A DNA stretch of 64,000 nt from Nocardioides euryhalodurans (GCF_004564375.1 NZ_CP038267.1:2420501-2484500); one strand, 5' to 3'; positions 53,601 to 62,051 are shown, counted from the first letter of the stretch. Translations and numbers: made by a program. Notes: generated by a model from the letters alone, not told the origin.

Positions 53601-54991
53601 CAGGCCTCGTCACGGCCGGCGTCGCAGAAGACGCCGATGGTGAGGTCGGCAGGCCCGCTGTGCACGCCGGCCTGGCAGACCAGGCTGCGGGCGACGGCCA
53701 GCGCGCCCTCACGGTCACCGACGATGCCGACGACGCCTGCGTCGGTGAGGTCGACCTCGACGGGCGCGGCCGGGATGCTGGTGTCGTCGACCACGTCGCG
53801 GACCGCGTCCTCGAGCTTGTTGCCGGTCGCCTGCGTGTCCAGCGGGGCGTCCCACCGCACGTCGCCCACGCCGGCGTGCAGGCGCAGCATCTCGCCGGCG
53901 ACGGGCCGCCGCTGCCAGAGCTTCGTGGTCGGCAGCGCCGCGCGGCGCATCACGGTGGCGGGGTCGGGGACCTGGTCGCGGCGTCGGGACCGCTCGGCCG
54001 TGGTCGCCTCGGCGAGGTCCTCGCGGAAGCCGTCGAGCGCCTCGGCGAAGCGCTCGTCCTCCTCCTCGACGTCGGACCTGCGTCGCCGCTTCTGCTCCCA
54101 CCAGGTGCCGATCGCGATGACGGGGCTCATCAGCGCGATCACCGCCATCCGCGGACCCATCATCATGACCATGACGACCGCGAGCAGGAGCGGGGCGACG
54201 ACCGTCGCCATGCTGAACCGGTTGGGCGGCGGCGGGTCCTTGTGGACGGGAGGCACCACCGCGTCGGGCTCGGCGGGACGGCCGGGCCGCGGCGGCCGGT
54301 TGAACGGGGCGGTTCCGGCGGTGGTGACGTTGTGCAGGCTGCCGGGGGCCGGGGCGAGCGACTCGGCAAGGTCGGGCCGGAGCGTCACCGCCGTCCCGCC
54401 GACGACGACCACCGCCTCGCTCGTGACGAAGATGCCCTCCTCGGGCACCTTCACCCCGTCGACGTAGGTCCCGTTGGTGGAGCCGTCGTCGGTGACGCGC
54501 AGGCCGTGGATCGTCTTCTTCTCGGGAGGCGGCTCGTCATCCGGCTGCTTCTTCTTCTTCGGCTCGTCCTCGTCGCCCTCGTCGCTGCCCTCGACCTCGG
54601 TGGCCCTCTCGACCCTGGCGTGGCTCCACGACGCGCTCACGGAGTCGACGGTCAGGTCGGCCTGGGGCGACCGGCCGATGAGCAGCGGCCGCTTCGCCGG
54701 TACGGCGACGGTCTGACCGGCGGCGAGGCCACCCGACATCAGCGCCGCCCAGCCCCGGACCTGCGGCGGCAGCTCGAGCGAGGACCGGGCGACCCGCGAC
54801 CCCTCGAGCAGGAGCACGTCGGAGAGCCGCGCGTTGGCGGTGTGCTGACGGTCGTCGACCCAGAGGGTGTCCTCGCCGTCGACCGCGACCCCGCACACCG
54901 CCTCGACCAGGTCCCCCAGCGTGGCGGTCTCGGCGTACTGGGACGTCTCCACCTCGTGGCGGGTGCCGTCCAGCTCGATCGCGAGGCGCAC
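50621..54991 (-). CDS. FHA-domain FtsK/SpoIIIE (EccC/EssC-like) type VII secretion ATPase
   Basis: A 1456-residue membrane ATPase. Residues 1-75 resemble a ubiquitin-like (YukD-type) domain. Residues about 95-200 are an FHA domain (LIGRSPQADL, SWSHARV, GSTNGTYVDG) interrupted by an acidic then Lys/Pro-rich insert. Two membrane helices lie at about 255-300. Three FtsK-type ATPase domains follow. The first has an intact Walker A (GTTGSGKSEF, about 681-690) and Walker B (LLLVVDEFAML). The second (GIPGSGTST, about 1014) and third (GPPRSGRST, about 1277) have lost the Walker A lysine. In EccC/EssC proteins the first domain drives secretion and the later domains bind substrates. GTG 54991 has an AAGGAG site. 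It is the last main gene of the minus-strand operon facing the Rhs modules. Confidence 0.92.
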   Translation of the reverse strand: MRLAIELDGTRHEVETSQYAETATLGDLVEAVCGVAVDGEDTLWVDDRQHTANARLSDVLLLEGSRVARSSLELPPQVRGWAALMSGGLAAGQTVAVPAKRPLLIGRSPQADLTVDSVSASWSHARVERATEVEGSDEGDEDEPKKKKQPDDEPPPEKKTIHGLRVTDDGSTNGTYVDGVKVPEEGIFVTSEAVVVVGGTAVTLRPDLAESLAPAPGSLHNVTTAGTAPFNRPPRPGRPAEPDAVVPPVHKDPPPPNRFSMATVVAPLLLAVVMVMMMGPRMAVIALMSPVIAIGTWWEQKRRRRSDVEEEDERFAEALDGFREDLAEATTAERSRRRDQVPDPATVMRRAALPTTKLWQRRPVAGEMLRLHAGVGDVRWDAPLDTQATGNKLEDAVRDVVDDTSIPAAPVEVDLTDAGVVGIVGDREGALAVARSLVCQAGVHSGPADLTIGVFCDAGRDEAWSWTTWLPHVRHIGDGAGGQWLSAERGRSEALLRGLRDGIDSHITPTVLLVIDSDVLTEGRDAPARSLLGHGRPTGSGLGQTRETTQVSGIVIAANEEALPASCTTVVRVQPDAHGTVTRPDDLTTVDDVVLAGVDVDTARRCATDLARFDDPELVVPGAALPGLVRLPPLLGLEEMTAEAIRKSWASSTRISTPVGVGENGTYGIDLVRDGPHGLVGGTTGSGKSEFLRSLVAGLAARNDPTRLTFILIDFKGGAAFATCERLPHTIGTVSNLDEQLADRALRALEAEMRYRQRVFAAAGEGIDNLDAYLATNPAEPMPRLLLVVDEFAMLAKEYPDVLSSLVSVAAVGRTLGVHMILATQRPAGVVNEDILANTNLRVALRVQSRDDSMNVVGVPAASAIGRTQMGRAFVKLGQDDITPVQTALVTGRSESSASTLVDAHPLGFGEVVKPASRVVVDEDAPTDLDLLIDAIVGANEDAGYGPPRPVWPEPLGEHLELTPTLSPEAAASGVRSVGGVDGRIVQVGLADDPDRQRQIPVGWDLDGGNLLLMGIPGSGTSTTLASLALTLASEHAPDELDLIVLDMGSRDLAPLAELPHTAAYVGSGSASREQQVRLMKHLRAELDRRRTAPGPHRRTVVLIDGLAALRDEYDDFEGIKLLEGLYRAYADGPDVGMWCAATTSRAKSVPAAIDEVTTQKWLFRLADAYDYSSAGVPVKLAPAPVPGRCVFAETKLQTHVASPSTSLSEAVTTVGQRWPDAAPKASVVGQLPEEVTVAELGAHAQVTGEPWRIPVGIRESDLEPAVLETYEGEHVLIAGPPRSGRSTLLLAMVESLRAGAAADGVDLAVWGICGRRSPLADAGLDKCVVGDDGLAPLLASARVHRGPLVLVVDDAEQFDDSDQAIAGLITARPTDLLVIAAGRSDDLRSLYSHWTKTVRKSRTGVLLQPNVDYDGDLLGAALPRRSPVAVTVGRGYLSSAGSLEFLQAASPTPES

Positions 54992-55039
54992 GCGTCGTCT
55001 CCTTGTCGGTCGTGGTGACCAGGCTGCGACCCGGTCGGA

Positions 55040-56305
55040 TCAGTCGGTGGGCGCCGCGAACCAGTAGAGCCGCGGGGTGCCGGCCAGCGAGACCGGCCGC
55101 AGGCCGGGGTCCTGGGTGGTGGCCTGGAGCGGGACGACGGAGTCGGCCGCGACCGTCGAGGCCGACCCGAACTCCAGCGTCGGGCCGGCAGCGCCGTCGG
55201 TGTGGTCGACGGTCAACGAGGCCAGGGCCTCCTGCACGTCGGCGGGGTCGGCACTGGCCGCGGCCGCCGCCGCGGTCACCAGCGCCACGACCGCGTCGTG
55301 GCTGCGCACGTCGGCGGCACCGGCGACGGTCTCGAACGGCTCGTTGTCGAAGAAGTCGGTCACCTCGCCGTCCTCGGCCGTGACCCGCACCGCGGCGAGG
55401 TAGGCCGAGACCGCGGCCCCGCTGGTGCCGGAGTCGAGCGCGGCCACGTCGTCGGTGTCGAGACCGGCCGTGGTCAGCGGGGAGCTCAGCGAGGCGCCCG
55501 AGCGTGCGAGCGTGTCGGCGAAGGCCGGGCTGACGGCGTCGTCGCTGAGGAACACCGGGAGCTGGACGTCGCGGGACTGCAGCGCCTGGACCAGCGGCGC
55601 CTGCAGCTCGGCCGGCCCGGAGACGACGATCGCGTCGGCACCCCGCGCGGCCCGGGCGGCGTTGCGCGCCAGGTCGGCGTTGGCGCCGCCGGGCCGGACC
55701 CGGATCGTGGTGTCGGTCGGGAGGCCCGGCAGGTCGCCGCCCCCCAGGTCGACCAGCGCCGGCTGGCTGGCGCCGGCCGCGTCGAGCGCGGCGCCGAGCG
55801 CGGCGCCCACCTGCTCCTGCGAGGCGCCGGTGGACCAGGACCCGGCCGCCGGGTCGCCGCCGCCGGCGTACGGCATCAGGACGGGGACGCCGGCCTCGGC
55901 GGCAGCGTCGAGCGCGCCGGAGACGTGGTCGCCCTCGGTGGCCAGCACGATCCCGGCGACACCCTCGTCGACCAGCTCGCGCACGGCCTCTGCGGCGCCC
56001 TTCATGGTGCCGGCGTCGTCACGGGCCAGGATCGGCACGTCGACGCCACCGAGCTGGTAGCGGTAGGCCGCCACCCGCGCGCCCTCGGCCGCCTCGTTCC
56101 ACTGCCGGCCCTCGTCGGGGGCCGAGCTGAGGCTGACCACCACGCCGACCGGCACCTCCTCGGGGACGCCGTCGGGCGAGAGCTCCACCGAGACCGGGCT
56201 GACCGGTCGTCCGGTCTCCGCCGGCTTCTCCTCCTCGGTGCAGGCCGTGGTGGTCGCGAGCAGCGCGACCGTGGCCAGGACCAGGAGCGGACGACGGGCG
56301 CTCAC
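55040..56305 (-). CDS. Periplasmic-binding-protein-like (type I, branched-chain amino acid type) lipoprotein
   Basis: A 421-residue lipoprotein with a signal peptide ending in TTAC (Cys22) and an acidic/Pro linker. Its two-lobed domain is of the LivJ/amide-binding type: VPVGVVVSLSSAPDEGRQW opens lobe 1 (core VGVVVSLSSA), ADAIVVSGPAELQAPLVQAL and LPVFLSDDAVSP belong to lobe 2. No ABC permease or ATPase gene accompanies it. It starts at GTG 56305, overlapping the secreted coiled-coil gene by 4 bases, and precedes the EccC-like ATPase. It may therefore act as a sensor or structural part of the secretion system rather than in uptake. Confidence 0.85.
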   Translation of the reverse strand: MSARRPLLVLATVALLATTTACTEEEKPAETGRPVSPVSVELSPDGVPEEVPVGVVVSLSSAPDEGRQWNEAAEGARVAAYRYQLGGVDVPILARDDAGTMKGAAEAVRELVDEGVAGIVLATEGDHVSGALDAAAEAGVPVLMPYAGGGDPAAGSWSTGASQEQVGAALGAALDAAGASQPALVDLGGGDLPGLPTDTTIRVRPGGANADLARNAARAARGADAIVVSGPAELQAPLVQALQSRDVQLPVFLSDDAVSPAFADTLARSGASLSSPLTTAGLDTDDVAALDSGTSGAAVSAYLAAVRVTAEDGEVTDFFDNEPFETVAGAADVRSHDAVVALVTAAAAAASADPADVQEALASLTVDHTDGAAGPTLEFGSASTVAADSVVPLQATTQDPGLRPVSLAGTPRLYWFAAPTD

Positions 56306-59052
56306 TGGCCGTCCCCGATCCGGTAGCTGTAGACGGTGCGGTGCACCGATCCGGCCGGCAGGTCCAGCTCGAAGGCCGGCAGGTCGGCCAGCATCTGCAG
56401 CGCGGCGTCGGTCTGGGCCTGCTGGAGCAGGATCCCGCCGATGTCGCGGCTGCGGACGTTGGCGTACGCCGTCGTCGCGTTGGTCGCCAGCGCGAGCTGG
56501 TAGTCGGCGGTGCGGGCCGTCGCGGCGTTGGTCGCCATCGCGCCGAGCAGGCCGCCCCCGTCGACCTCGCGGGCGCCGAGGTCGAGCAGCACCTTGCGCA
56601 GGTCGGCGGTGAGCAGCGCGGTCGCCGCCTCCATGTCGCGGGTCGAGGCGCTGACGCCCTGGTTGATCTGCGACAGGCCGCCCTCGATCTCGCTCGAGAT
56701 CCGGTTGCCGGCCTCGGCCTGCGCCCGGGCGAAGTCCTGCTTCTGCCCGGCCAGGGTCCTGCGACCGTCGCGCACGACGGCGTCGGCGGAGTTGCTCAGG
56801 CCCTCGCGGGAGCGGTCGAACATGGTGCCGAGCTCCTCGTCGGCGGAGTCGCGGGCGGTCGCCAGACCACCGATGTCGCGACCGAGCTGGGCTTCGATCT
56901 CCGCCTTCGCCGCGTCGACCGCGGCGTCGATCTCGGCCTCGATCTCGGGGACGTCGGCACTCACCTGCTCCAGGTCCTCGACGGCGTCGTCGAGGTCGGT
57001 CTTGGCGATGCTGAGCTCGTCGAACGCGGTCCCGAGCGCCTGGCTGATCTCCTCCAGGGTCCGCGGCGGGTTGCCCCGCTTGAGGTCGAGGGCCTCCTGG
57101 ATGCCCTCGTCCAGGTCGACCCGGATGTCCTCGATCTCGGACAGCGCGGCCGCAGCCCCGGCAGCGCCACCCTCGACGTCGCTGGACTCGATGATCTCCT
57201 GCAGCTGCGGGTAGTTGTCCGCGTCGAGGCGCTCGACCAGCGCGTCCCGGGCGTCCGGTGTGGGGTCCGCGTCGTCGCAGTCGGTGCCGCGGAGCCCGAC
57301 CAGCGTGGCGTCCAGCGCCTCCCGCTGCTCGGGGGTGAGGACGGCGCCGCACAGCGTCGCCGCCTGGGCCGCCGCCTCCGCCCCCTGCGTCTGCATGCCC
57401 TCGAGGTCGAGCGCGCCCTCGAGCGCGATGGCGTCGGTGTGGATGGCGTCGAGCTCGGCGCCGATCATCGCGGCCTCGCGGGCCAGCGGGCCGGTCTCGT
57501 CCTGCGGGGTCTCGGGGTCGTCGCCTCGGACCAGGTTCTTGGCGTCCCGCAGCGTCTGCAGGGTCACCAGGCGGCCGCTGTCGAGGAGGCCGGTCAGGGT
57601 CTCGAGCTGTCCGACGGCGGTGCCCAGTCGCTGGGAGGCGTCGAGCGCCTGCCCGTAGAGGTCGGGGTTCAGCAGCTCGACCGCGTCGTCGGCGAGGCCG
57701 CGCAGGTCCTCGGCGATGTCGGTGAAGGAGGTCTTGGCGCCGAGCAGCGAGCAGGTCGCGGACTGGGTCTGCGCCTGCGGGTCGCAGTCGTCGATGGTCT
57801 CCTCGTCGCCGATCGTCGTGGCGAGGGAGTCACTGAGCTGCTCCTTGCAGAATTCGGTCGCCTCGGCGTAGCCCTTGAGCTGGCCGGCGACCTGGAGCAG
57901 GTTGCCGTAGATGCTCTGGCTGCCCTTCGGCGGGGCCACGGTGGTGCGGCAGCCGTTGCCGTCGACCTGGGCGGTGGGGACGGGCGCCGAGGTGTCACCG
58001 AGCATCTGGTCGACGGCGGTCACCGCCTGGTCGAGCTCGGCGACGGCCGAGGAACCGGTCGACTCCAGCGTCGAGGACAGGTCGCCCTGCAGGCCCTGGA
58101 GCGCGCCGTCGAGAGCACGCATGTTGGAGGTGACGCTCTCCGTGCTGGACTGGAGGTCGGCGACCGTCTGGGTGCCGAGGGTCTCCGCGGAGCTGGTGAG
58201 GTTGGAGCGGACGTCGGAGATGGTCCCGCTCGCCCGGGCCAGGACGGCGTTGACCTCACCGATCAGCGAGATGGTGCGCGACTGCAGCTCCAGCTCGTCG
58301 GAGGAACCGGGGTTGAAGGCCGAGTCGACCAGCGCGCCGATCGAGGGGTCGGTCACCAGGCCGGGCTGCACGCTGAGGTCGAACTCGGGGACGTCGAAGT
58401 TCTTCGCGTCGACGACCAGGCTCAGCTCGGCCGACGAGCTCAGGGTCGGCGGCGCGAGCATGGCGGCCCACTGCACGGTGGTGCCGTCGGCGGATCGGCC
58501 GATCACGCCGTTGGTGACGTTGCGGCCGGTGTCCTCGTCGTCGGTGACGATGGTGGCCGGCGCCAGGTCACCCAGACCGGCGGAGGCGGTGATCGTCAGC
58601 GGCGAGCCCACCAGGGCGGCCTGCGACCGGGACGTGCCGTCGACGTCGTACTGGAGCATCTGGGGCTCGACCGTCAGGTTCTGGACGGTGAGGTCGATCG
58701 CGACCCGTCCGGAGTAGCCCTGCAGGTCGGACAGGTCGGTGCCTGCGCCCTCGGAGGTCCGCCAGGCGGTGAGCACGCGGACGGGGAGGTCGGTCGCCAC
58801 GTCCGACGGGGCGTAGGACGACGCCTGCGCCTCTGCGTCCTCGGCGCTGCCGCTGGTCTCGACGAGGGATCCGTCGACGCCGGTGAGCGTGCCGTCCGGC
58901 GACATCGCCACCGAGACCGACTGGAGCACCCGGTTGCTGGTGCTCTCGACGTCCGCCTGCGCCGCCGGCGCCACCGAGGCCGTGACGAGCACGGCTGAGA
59001 CCGCGACCGACGTGGCCGCGACGAACTTCTTGACAACCTTGCCCGAGATCAC
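56302..59052 (-). CDS. Large Sec-secreted coiled-coil protein of the type VII-like operon
   Basis: A 916-residue protein with a clear signal peptide (KVVKKF, hydrophobic core, cleavage after AQA at residue 33). Residues about 34-260 look like one or two beta domains. Residues about 270-870 are mostly long Asp/Glu/Ala/Gln-rich helices with heptad patterns and six cysteines (near 395-610). A short beta tail ends YSYRIGDGQ. No membrane helix follows the signal peptide. Length, position and coiled-coil content recall the EsaA/YueB component of firmicute type VII systems, but that protein is polytopic, so homology is unproven. GTG 59052 lies after a GGGGGAA site. Confidence 0.8.
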   Translation of the reverse strand: MISGKVVKKFVAATSVAVSAVLVTASVAPAAQADVESTSNRVLQSVSVAMSPDGTLTGVDGSLVETSGSAEDAEAQASSYAPSDVATDLPVRVLTAWRTSEGAGTDLSDLQGYSGRVAIDLTVQNLTVEPQMLQYDVDGTSRSQAALVGSPLTITASAGLGDLAPATIVTDDEDTGRNVTNGVIGRSADGTTVQWAAMLAPPTLSSSAELSLVVDAKNFDVPEFDLSVQPGLVTDPSIGALVDSAFNPGSSDELELQSRTISLIGEVNAVLARASGTISDVRSNLTSSAETLGTQTVADLQSSTESVTSNMRALDGALQGLQGDLSSTLESTGSSAVAELDQAVTAVDQMLGDTSAPVPTAQVDGNGCRTTVAPPKGSQSIYGNLLQVAGQLKGYAEATEFCKEQLSDSLATTIGDEETIDDCDPQAQTQSATCSLLGAKTSFTDIAEDLRGLADDAVELLNPDLYGQALDASQRLGTAVGQLETLTGLLDSGRLVTLQTLRDAKNLVRGDDPETPQDETGPLAREAAMIGAELDAIHTDAIALEGALDLEGMQTQGAEAAAQAATLCGAVLTPEQREALDATLVGLRGTDCDDADPTPDARDALVERLDADNYPQLQEIIESSDVEGGAAGAAAALSEIEDIRVDLDEGIQEALDLKRGNPPRTLEEISQALGTAFDELSIAKTDLDDAVEDLEQVSADVPEIEAEIDAAVDAAKAEIEAQLGRDIGGLATARDSADEELGTMFDRSREGLSNSADAVVRDGRRTLAGQKQDFARAQAEAGNRISSEIEGGLSQINQGVSASTRDMEAATALLTADLRKVLLDLGAREVDGGGLLGAMATNAATARTADYQLALATNATTAYANVRSRDIGGILLQQAQTDAALQMLADLPAFELDLPAGSVHRTVYSYRIGDGQ

Positions 59053-59180
59053 GGTGTTCCCCCATGTAGATGGTGCTGCTTGCTGGCACGTCGAAGCCGA
59101 CTGCCGACCCCTAGAGACCGCTCCAGAATAGGAGCCATTGTGGACAGCATGAGGAAATCGCCAAAATTTGTCCACGTGAC

Positions 59181-59217
59181 GCGGCTCGTGGCCCCTCCGA
59201 AGGGGGCCACGAGCCGC
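59181..59217 (-). terminator. Very strong hairpin between the FAD oxidase and the secretion operon
   Basis: A perfect 15-pair stem (GCGGCTCGTGGCCCC / GGGGCCACGAGCCGC) with a seven-base loop sits just past the stop of the FAD oxidase on the minus strand. It separates that transcript from the secretion operon. The promoter region of the coiled-coil gene follows (59053-59180) and includes an AT-rich AAATTTTGG patch. Confidence 0.8.
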
Positions 59218-59223
59218 AGCGGG

Positions 59224-60591
59224 TCAGGCCAGCACGCCGCCGATCCTCATGACGCCGTCCGGGTCGTAGGTGCGGCGGGCTCGGCGCAGCCGCGCCAGCG
59301 TCACCTCGTCGTACGCGTCGCGGTACTGCTCCGGCGTGAACGTGAAGTTCGGCAGCCGGTGGTCACCGACCCACGGCGCCACGGCCTCGAGGATCGCGGC
59401 GGCGTGGTCCTCCACGCCCGGGATCTCCGAGATGCCGACGACGAGCAGCGAGTACGCCGCCGCGCGCGAGGCGAAGGCGCTCGGGTGCTCCCCCGGCCGG
59501 GCGAAGGCACCGCCGAGCTGGCGCACCTCGACCAGGACCTGCGGTGAGGCCGCGCCCGGCCCGGTGAGCGCGAGCAGGGCGTCCGCGGTCTCCGCCGTGA
59601 ACTCGGTGAGCACGTGGCCGGCCTCGTGGGCGGGGGTCGGGTCGAGCGGGTCCGTGTGGACCGAGTCGATCGCGGCGTACGGCTTGTCGGCCACGTCGTC
59701 GAGGATCACCGGGGCGGAGTCACGCATCGCGGCGAACCTGCGCTCCCCCTCGTCGGCGGACCCCGTCCACACGAAGCGCACCGACAGCGTCAGCCGCCCG
59801 GCGAGCATCGGCGGCACCCCCTCCATGTCGGGCAGCTGGAAGAGGGCGAAGGACGTGGTGCCCTCCTCGGGCAGCTCCGCCGACCAGGCGCGCCAGGCGT
59901 CGATGACCGCGGCGGCGTCCGAGCCGTCGAACCACAGCGAGCCGCCGTAGAAGCGGGGCTGCTGGACCAGGTCGAACTCGATGGCGGTGACGATGCCCAG
60001 CATGCCCTTGCCTCCGCGCAGGGCGAAGAAGAGGTCAGGGTGCTCGGTGGGCGTCACTCGCCGGAGCTCACCGTCGCCGGTGACGACCTCGATGGCGCGC
60101 ACCTTGTCGCTCGCCAACCCGTAGGTGCGGGCCATCGGCCCCAGCCCGCCACCGGTGGTGTAGCCGACGATGCCGACGTCGGTGATCGAGCCGGACAGGG
60201 GCGCGAGGCCGTACGGCGCTGCGGCCTCCACGACCCGGAGCCACTTCACGCCGGCCCCGACGCGAGCCCAGCCCTCGGGGTGGACGACGACCTCGTCGAG
60301 CTCCTTGGTCACGACCAGCAGCTCGGTGGTCAGGTCGGCCATCGGGCCGTGGCCCGTGGCCTGCGGGGTGACGCGCATCCCGTGCCGGGCCGCGAACTGC
60401 ACGGCCTCGACGACGTCCTGGGCGTCGTGCGCCGCGAGGACGGCCGCGGGGCGGACCGGGACGGCGACGTTCCACGGTGAGACGAGGGCGTCGTACCTCT
60501 TCTCGCCGGGCACCGCGACGGTGCCGATCGTGAGTGCGTCCAGCTCCTCGAACGGTACGTCGGACGCGGTGCTGGTCTGTGCGATGGTCAT
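59224..60591 (-). CDS. FAD-dependent oxidoreductase, BBE-like, copy A
   Basis: A 455-residue flavoprotein of the berberine-bridge/6-hydroxynicotine oxidase group. The PCMH-type FAD domain covers residues about 40-215, with His81 in QATGHG at the place of 8-alpha histidyl-FAD linkage. GYTTGGGLGPMARTYGL lies near 150, without the cysteine needed for a second covalent bond. The BBE-type C-terminus ends in YDPDGVMRIGG. It probably oxidises a small alcohol, sugar or heteroaromatic substrate with O2. ATG 60591 has a GGAGGA site. It is adjacent to a same-length paralogue. Confidence 0.88.
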   Translation of the reverse strand: MTIAQTSTASDVPFEELDALTIGTVAVPGEKRYDALVSPWNVAVPVRPAAVLAAHDAQDVVEAVQFAARHGMRVTPQATGHGPMADLTTELLVVTKELDEVVVHPEGWARVGAGVKWLRVVEAAAPYGLAPLSGSITDVGIVGYTTGGGLGPMARTYGLASDKVRAIEVVTGDGELRRVTPTEHPDLFFALRGGKGMLGIVTAIEFDLVQQPRFYGGSLWFDGSDAAAVIDAWRAWSAELPEEGTTSFALFQLPDMEGVPPMLAGRLTLSVRFVWTGSADEGERRFAAMRDSAPVILDDVADKPYAAIDSVHTDPLDPTPAHEAGHVLTEFTAETADALLALTGPGAASPQVLVEVRQLGGAFARPGEHPSAFASRAAAYSLLVVGISEIPGVEDHAAAILEAVAPWVGDHRLPNFTFTPEQYRDAYDEVTLARLRRARRTYDPDGVMRIGGVLA

Positions 60592-60682
60592 GGTTCCTCC
60601 GTGTGCTGTCCTCGTTGACCCCACGAAGGTGCACCCGCGCCCTTGAGCCGGACTTGGATGCGACTTGAGCTGTGCTGCGGAA

Positions 60683-62050
60683 TCAGTCGTCGGAGGGGGC
60701 CTGGGGCAACACAAACAGTCCATTCGGGTCCGCAGACTGACGAATCCGAAGGAGTCGGTCGTAGGACGCAGCCGACCAGCCGCGCCGGGCTGCGGCCTCG
60801 TAGGCCATCGAGAGGTACGACGCCCGGGACGTCCAGGGCGCGAGCGAGTCCAGGACCCGCGTGGCGTCCTCCCGCACGGCGCTCCAGCCCGTGCCGACGT
60901 CGAGCCCGACGCCGAGCACCAGGAAGGAGCCGTCGAGGTGGTCGAGCGCGCCCCCGCGCGGGGCGGGCCGCGCCAGCGCGCCACCGAGCTGGCGCAGCTC
61001 CACGAAGAGCAGGTTGCTGCCGGACTCGGGACCTGCCGACGCGACCAGCGCCTCCACGGCGTCCGGCGGCAGTCCGTCGACCAGGACGCTGTTGGCGTAG
61101 ACGGCGGTCGGCTCCTGGGGGTCGAGCTGGAGGTGCGCGATGTCGGCGGCAGGCACCTGCGCGAACGTGTCGACCTCGGGCCGCAGCGCCCGCAGCGCGG
61201 CGATGGAACGGGCTCCCGCCTCGGCGTCGCCGATCGCCACCGCGTCGATCATGACCATCTTCCGGCCGCGCAGCGTGCCCGGCAGCCACTCGATGTCGGG
61301 CACCTGGAAGATCCGGGCAACGCTCGTCACCGAATCGGGCGCGCCCTCGGTCCACTCGCCCCACGCGGTGAGGACGTGGCGGGCGTGCCTCCAGTCCCAC
61401 GCGAGCATCCCGGCGTACGCGGTCGCGATCGGCAGCAGGTCGAAGTCCAGCGACGTGACCACGCCGAAGCCGCCGTGGCCGCCGCGCGCCGCCCACAGCA
61501 GGTCGGCGTCCTGGGTCTCGGTGGCGCGCACGAAGGTCCCGTCGGCGAGCACCAGCTCGACGGCCGTGATCGCGCTGCACTGCAGGCCGTGCTGGCGGGA
61601 GTACCAGCTCACCCCGCCGCCGAGCGACGAGCCGACCACCCCCACACCCGGGCTGGACATGTGCATCCCCGCCAACCCGACCCGGCCGGCCCGGGTGACG
61701 ACGTCGCCCCACAGCACACCGGCGCCGGCGCGCGCCGTACGACGGGCTGCGTCCACGCGGAGGTCGGTCATCGCCGAGGTGCGCAGCAGCACGGCGTCCT
61801 CGAGCCGGCCCGCGAGCGGCGGGGCCCCGTGGCCGGTCCCCTGGGGAGCCACCCGGAGACCGGAGGCCGCGGCGGCCTCGACGATCCGGGCGACCTCCTG
61901 CGGGTCGGCCGGGTAGGCGACCGCCGCCGGGTGCTCGTCGACCTGGAGGTTCCAGGGCATCCGCGCCTCGTCGTAGAGGGCGTCCCCGGGCAGGTGGACG
62001 GCACCGCCGGCCAGCCCGCGGAGCGCTTCGGTCTCGGCCACCGTCACCAC
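60683..62050 (-). CDS. FAD-dependent oxidoreductase, BBE-like, copy B
   Basis: A 455-residue paralogue of the neighbouring oxidase with matching architecture: FAD-binding GTGHG with His74, SSLGGGVSWYSRQHGLQC near 142, and a C-terminus ending in DPNGLFVLP. A cysteine occurs in the HGLQCSAI loop, unlike copy A. The start lies in a run of GTG codons. GTG 62050 is given; GTG 62047 and 62041 are close alternatives. It begins two bases after the AfsR-like regulator stop, so it is translationally coupled to that gene and probably co-transcribed with copy A. Confidence 0.87.
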   Translation of the reverse strand: MVTVAETEALRGLAGGAVHLPGDALYDEARMPWNLQVDEHPAAVAYPADPQEVARIVEAAAASGLRVAPQGTGHGAPPLAGRLEDAVLLRTSAMTDLRVDAARRTARAGAGVLWGDVVTRAGRVGLAGMHMSSPGVGVVGSSLGGGVSWYSRQHGLQCSAITAVELVLADGTFVRATETQDADLLWAARGGHGGFGVVTSLDFDLLPIATAYAGMLAWDWRHARHVLTAWGEWTEGAPDSVTSVARIFQVPDIEWLPGTLRGRKMVMIDAVAIGDAEAGARSIAALRALRPEVDTFAQVPAADIAHLQLDPQEPTAVYANSVLVDGLPPDAVEALVASAGPESGSNLLFVELRQLGGALARPAPRGGALDHLDGSFLVLGVGLDVGTGWSAVREDATRVLDSLAPWTSRASYLSMAYEAAARRGWSAASYDRLLRIRQSADPNGLFVLPQAPSDD

Positions 62051-62051
62051 C

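Noticed and set aside
51167..55018. 1283-codon plus-strand open frame antisense to the EccC-like ATPase
   Set aside because: It lies over an unmistakable ATPase gene with FHA, membrane and P-loop motifs. Its own translation is low complexity.
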